From Desulfobacteraceae bacterium (GTDB lineage: Bacteria; Desulfobacterota; Desulfobacteria; Desulfobacterales; Desulfatirhabdiaceae): a stretch of 9,648 bases of DNA. Positions within the stretch are counted from its first letter, which is position 1. Every line of letters starts with the position of its first letter. Where the stretch lies: contig DAIEFO010000063.1 in the NCBI GenBank assembly GCA_027325475.1, positions 1 through 9,648 of the forward strand, written 5' to 3'. The notes below the pieces were generated by a model. That model searched no databases. It worked only from the letters and a program-made list of their open reading frames with translations, and was not told where the DNA came from. Below are positions 7,816 through 9,648 of the stretch, piece after piece. The position numbers and the translations under genes were made by a program.

Positions 7816-8283
7816 TCAATAAACACGATAATCAGGCGATTCGTGCGTCGGACATTGCACAGATGGTCGGGTTGTCATCACCTCCTTGAGACGTTGTATC
7901 TTTTCCTGCTGTATGGATTTTTTTTGAAAAGCATCCTGAAGCTTGTACAACAATTCATCGATGTTGATCGGTTTCATCAGATAATCGAACGCACCTAACT
8001 CCATGCCTTCCTGGGCAATTTCAAGACAGGCATGTCCCGTCAGCATGATAACTTCAGTCAATGGGCTTATTTTTTTGATATTTTTTAATGTTTCAATACC
8101 ATCCATACCCGGCATGCGGACATCCAGAACAACGATGTCCACATAATGCTGTTTCAGGTAGGCCATTGCCGCTTCGCCGCTGTTGACCCCAAATACGTTC
8201 AACTGGCGTTTCTTCATCCGTTTGAGCAGGGTTTCCAGAAAATCGACCTCGTCATCCACAAAAAGCACTTTGAATGTTTCCAT
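7816..8283 (-). CDS. Stand-alone receiver-domain response regulator (second of pair)
   Basis: CheY-like receiver, 155 residues, cytoplasmic. Seen: acidic pair D10-D11 (VLFVDDE), phospho-acceptor D54 in VVLDVRMPGMDG, T82 in LTGH, and K104 in YLMKP: the complete phosphorylation site. No DNA-binding, enzymatic or HPt domain follows. After residue 115 comes a helical, charged stretch (DAFQKKSIQQEKIQRLKEV) and a short polar tail, possibly an interaction helix. It follows the other receiver gene with a one-base TGATG overlap, and AGGAGG (8292-8297) stands 8 nt before the start. It is close to half identical to its neighbour by hand alignment, so the two probably arose by duplication. Presumably it receives phosphate from the kinase two genes upstream. 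With no output domain, the effect is probably by protein contact, or it is a phosphate sink. Confidence 0.93.
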   Translation of the reverse strand: METFKVLFVDDEVDFLETLLKRMKKRQLNVFGVNSGEAAMAYLKQHYVDIVVLDVRMPGMDGIETLKNIKKISPLTEVIMLTGHACLEIAQEGMELGAFDYLMKPINIDELLYKLQDAFQKKSIQQEKIQRLKEVMTTRPSVQCPTHESPDYRVY

Positions 8284-8687
8284 CAGTATTTCCTCCTATG
8301 TGAAGCCGTCTGCTGTATTTTCGCGGTCAGTTCTTCAAAATCACAGGGTTTTATCAGATAATCAGCCGCGCCATGCGACATACCATCGCGGGCAGCCGCC
8401 TCACATCCATGGCCGGTCAAGATAATAACCTGAAGTTCCGGAGCCATTTTTTTTAATATTTTCAGCAGTTCAATGCCGTCCATATCCGCCATTTTTAAAT
8501 CCAAAACCGCTACATCAAAGGGTTCTTTGTGAAGCATCTGAACAGCTTCATACCCGCTATAGGCTTTGCATACCTGGATATTGCGTTTGGCGATCCTTCG
8601 GGCAAGAACATCCACAAACCCGGCTTCATCATCTACCAGAAGAAGCCGGAGCCGTGATTTTTCGGATAAAGGCATCTCATCAGCCAT
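8283..8687 (-). CDS. Stand-alone receiver-domain response regulator (first of pair)
   Basis: CheY-like receiver, 134 residues from ATG 8687. The frame is open to an ATG at 8729, but AAGGAG (8695-8700) lies 7 nt before ATG 8687, that start is one base after the kinase stop, and the longer form would overlap the kinase gene by 41 nt. Seen: D19-D20 (LLLVDDE), phospho-acceptor D63 in VLDLKMADMDG, T91 in LTGHG, and K113 in YLIKP. The usual Pro of the MPxMDG loop is Ala67 here, while the neighbouring receiver keeps it. There is no output domain; the protein ends with a short basic tail soon after the last receiver helix. Position directly after the kinase makes it the likely cognate partner. Confidence 0.92.
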   Translation of the reverse strand: MADEMPLSEKSRLRLLLVDDEAGFVDVLARRIAKRNIQVCKAYSGYEAVQMLHKEPFDVAVLDLKMADMDGIELLKILKKMAPELQVIILTGHGCEAAARDGMSHGAADYLIKPCDFEELTAKIQQTASHRRKY

Positions 8688-8688
8688 G

Positions 8689-9648
8689 TCACCGCTCCTT
8701 ACACCTGTCATCCGAATGGTGATCCGCATCGGGTATCGGCAGGTAAACGGTAAATACCGTACCTACATTCAGCGTACTGCGCACCCGGATTTCTCCGCCC
8801 ATTTTCTGGATGATTCCATAACAGATCGCCAGTCCCAGACCGGTCCCTTTCCCTACGGGTTTCGTAGTAAAAAACGGGTCGAATATCCGTGAAAGGTTGG
8901 CTTCCGGAATACCGGAACCCGTGTCTGATACCTCGACCACCACATGACGCTCTTCCCGACGTGTATAAATAAAGAGTTGACCGCCCTTTCTTTCCATGGC
9001 GTCTATGGCGTTATTGATCAGGTTTAAAATCACCTGCTGAAGTTCCGAAACCGGCAGCCGCAGCAAGGGCAGGTTTTCCGTCAATTCAGCGTAAATTTCC
9101 ACCCTGCTCAATTTTGCCCGTTGATTCGACAGGGCTGTCAGCTCCGAAATAAGGTTGTTGATCTGAACATCCTGCTGCCGGGGATCTGTTTTTCGGGCAA
9201 AGCTGAGAAGCTTGTAAGTGATATCCTTGCACCGGGCGCCCTGGGTTTTGATCTGGGTTACAGCCCGTCTGAACTCATCCAGATTTTCAGACGGGTGGAA
9301 TTCTTCTTCATCGAGCAAATCCTGAATCCATCCGGCTTCCTCCACCATGATAGCCACCGGATTGTTGATTTCATGCGCGATGCCTGCGGCCAGTTCACCC
9401 ACGGAAGCCAATTTTCCGGTTTCAATCACCTGCTGATTCAATATTTCTTTTTCATGATCGGAAACGGCTATCCGGTGAACCATCCGTCTGGAAATCACAG
9501 ACGCCATAATGACAATGCCAATGCCTCCAAGAACAAAAATGATGATCGATATTGTCTGTGTCCGGTTCAGCCTGCTGAAGGCGTCGGATGCGTTCTGGCG
9601 ATATATCAGCAGCCAGTCGCCGTTTTTCAGCAGCGATGCGGCATAGAT
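8689..9648 (-). CDS. Membrane sensor histidine kinase (N-terminus outside window)
   Basis: Inner-membrane sensor kinase, of which 319 C-terminal residues are visible; the frame stays open to the right edge, so ATG 9507 is internal. Visible residues 1-25 (LLKNGDWLLIYRQNASDAF) resemble the end of a periplasmic Cache-type sensor. A membrane helix follows (about 34-50), then about 30 residues with no evident HAMP domain. HisKA comes next with the H-box LAAGIAHEINNP (phospho-acceptor His about 92), then HATPase_c with N-box NLINNAIDA (about 209-217), G1 DTGSGIP, F-box FDPFFTT and G2 GKGTGLGL (about 266-273). All catalytic boxes are intact. The C-terminus has a short His/Asp-rich tail and no fused receiver, fitting the two separate receivers encoded directly after it. 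Ligand unknown; Cache sensors usually bind small metabolites such as organic acids or amino acids. Confidence 0.92.
   Translation of the reverse strand: MYAASLLKNGDWLLIYRQNASDAFSRLNRTQTISIIIFVLGGIGIVIMASVISRRMVHRIAVSDHEKEILNQQVIETGKLASVGELAAGIAHEINNPVAIMVEEAGWIQDLLDEEEFHPSENLDEFRRAVTQIKTQGARCKDITYKLLSFARKTDPRQQDVQINNLISELTALSNQRAKLSRVEIYAELTENLPLLRLPVSELQQVILNLINNAIDAMERKGGQLFIYTRREERHVVVEVSDTGSGIPEANLSRIFDPFFTTKPVGKGTGLGLAICYGIIQKMGGEIRVRSTLNVGTVFTVYLPIPDADHHSDDRCKER
8695..8700 (-). promoter_or_regulatory. Ribosome binding site fixing the first receiver start
   Basis: Reads AAGGAG on the minus strand at 7-nt spacing from ATG 8687. It overlaps the last codons of the kinase gene and selects the 134-residue form over a 148-residue form starting at 8729. 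Confidence 0.7.

Noticed and set aside
7782..7826. Upstream GTG start (7826) for the TSUP permease
   Set aside because: It would overlap the receiver gene by 11 nt, whereas ATG 7781 has a well-placed AAGGAG.

Overview
The window is almost wall-to-wall protein-coding DNA holding two convergent operons. I see no RNA genes, mobile elements, CRISPR arrays or long intergenic regions. Base composition is balanced by eye, and most starts carry strong Shine-Dalgarno sequences. The gene content suggests an anaerobic deltaproteobacterium, in the style of the Desulfobacterales sulfate reducers: a TauE/SafE-type permease next to a Cache-sensor kinase with stand-alone receiver proteins, and a PEP-synthase-like protein with a non-standard C-terminus. 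This assignment is inference from family knowledge; no sequence search was possible.

Left part (1-3160, plus strand): the end of a LIV-type (HAAT family) branched-chain amino-acid ABC transporter operon, in the order livH (5' end outside the window), livM, livG, livF. Spacing is tight (10 nt, 6 nt, then a 14-nt overlap). It encodes two membrane permeases and two ATPases. The periplasmic binding protein is not in the window and probably lies upstream.

Right part (9648 down to 3191, minus strand): six genes in one direction with gaps of 34 nt or less and two TGATG stop/start overlaps. In transcription order they are: a membrane histidine kinase (N-terminus outside the window); two consecutive stand-alone receiver proteins with no DNA-binding domain; a two-repeat TSUP (TauE/SafE) permease; a 229-residue protein with two membrane segments and a central non-membrane domain; and an 866-residue protein with the ATP-binding and phosphohistidine domains of PEP synthase/PPDK but an unrelated C-terminal third.

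The two operons meet tail to tail at 3161-3190, 30 nt with no convincing terminator. The minus-strand cluster is the interesting part. It looks like a sensory and transport module in which a phospho-relay without a transcriptional output is encoded with a permease, a probable permease partner and a soluble dikinase-like phosphotransferase of unknown acceptor. What links these parts is not known from the sequence alone.
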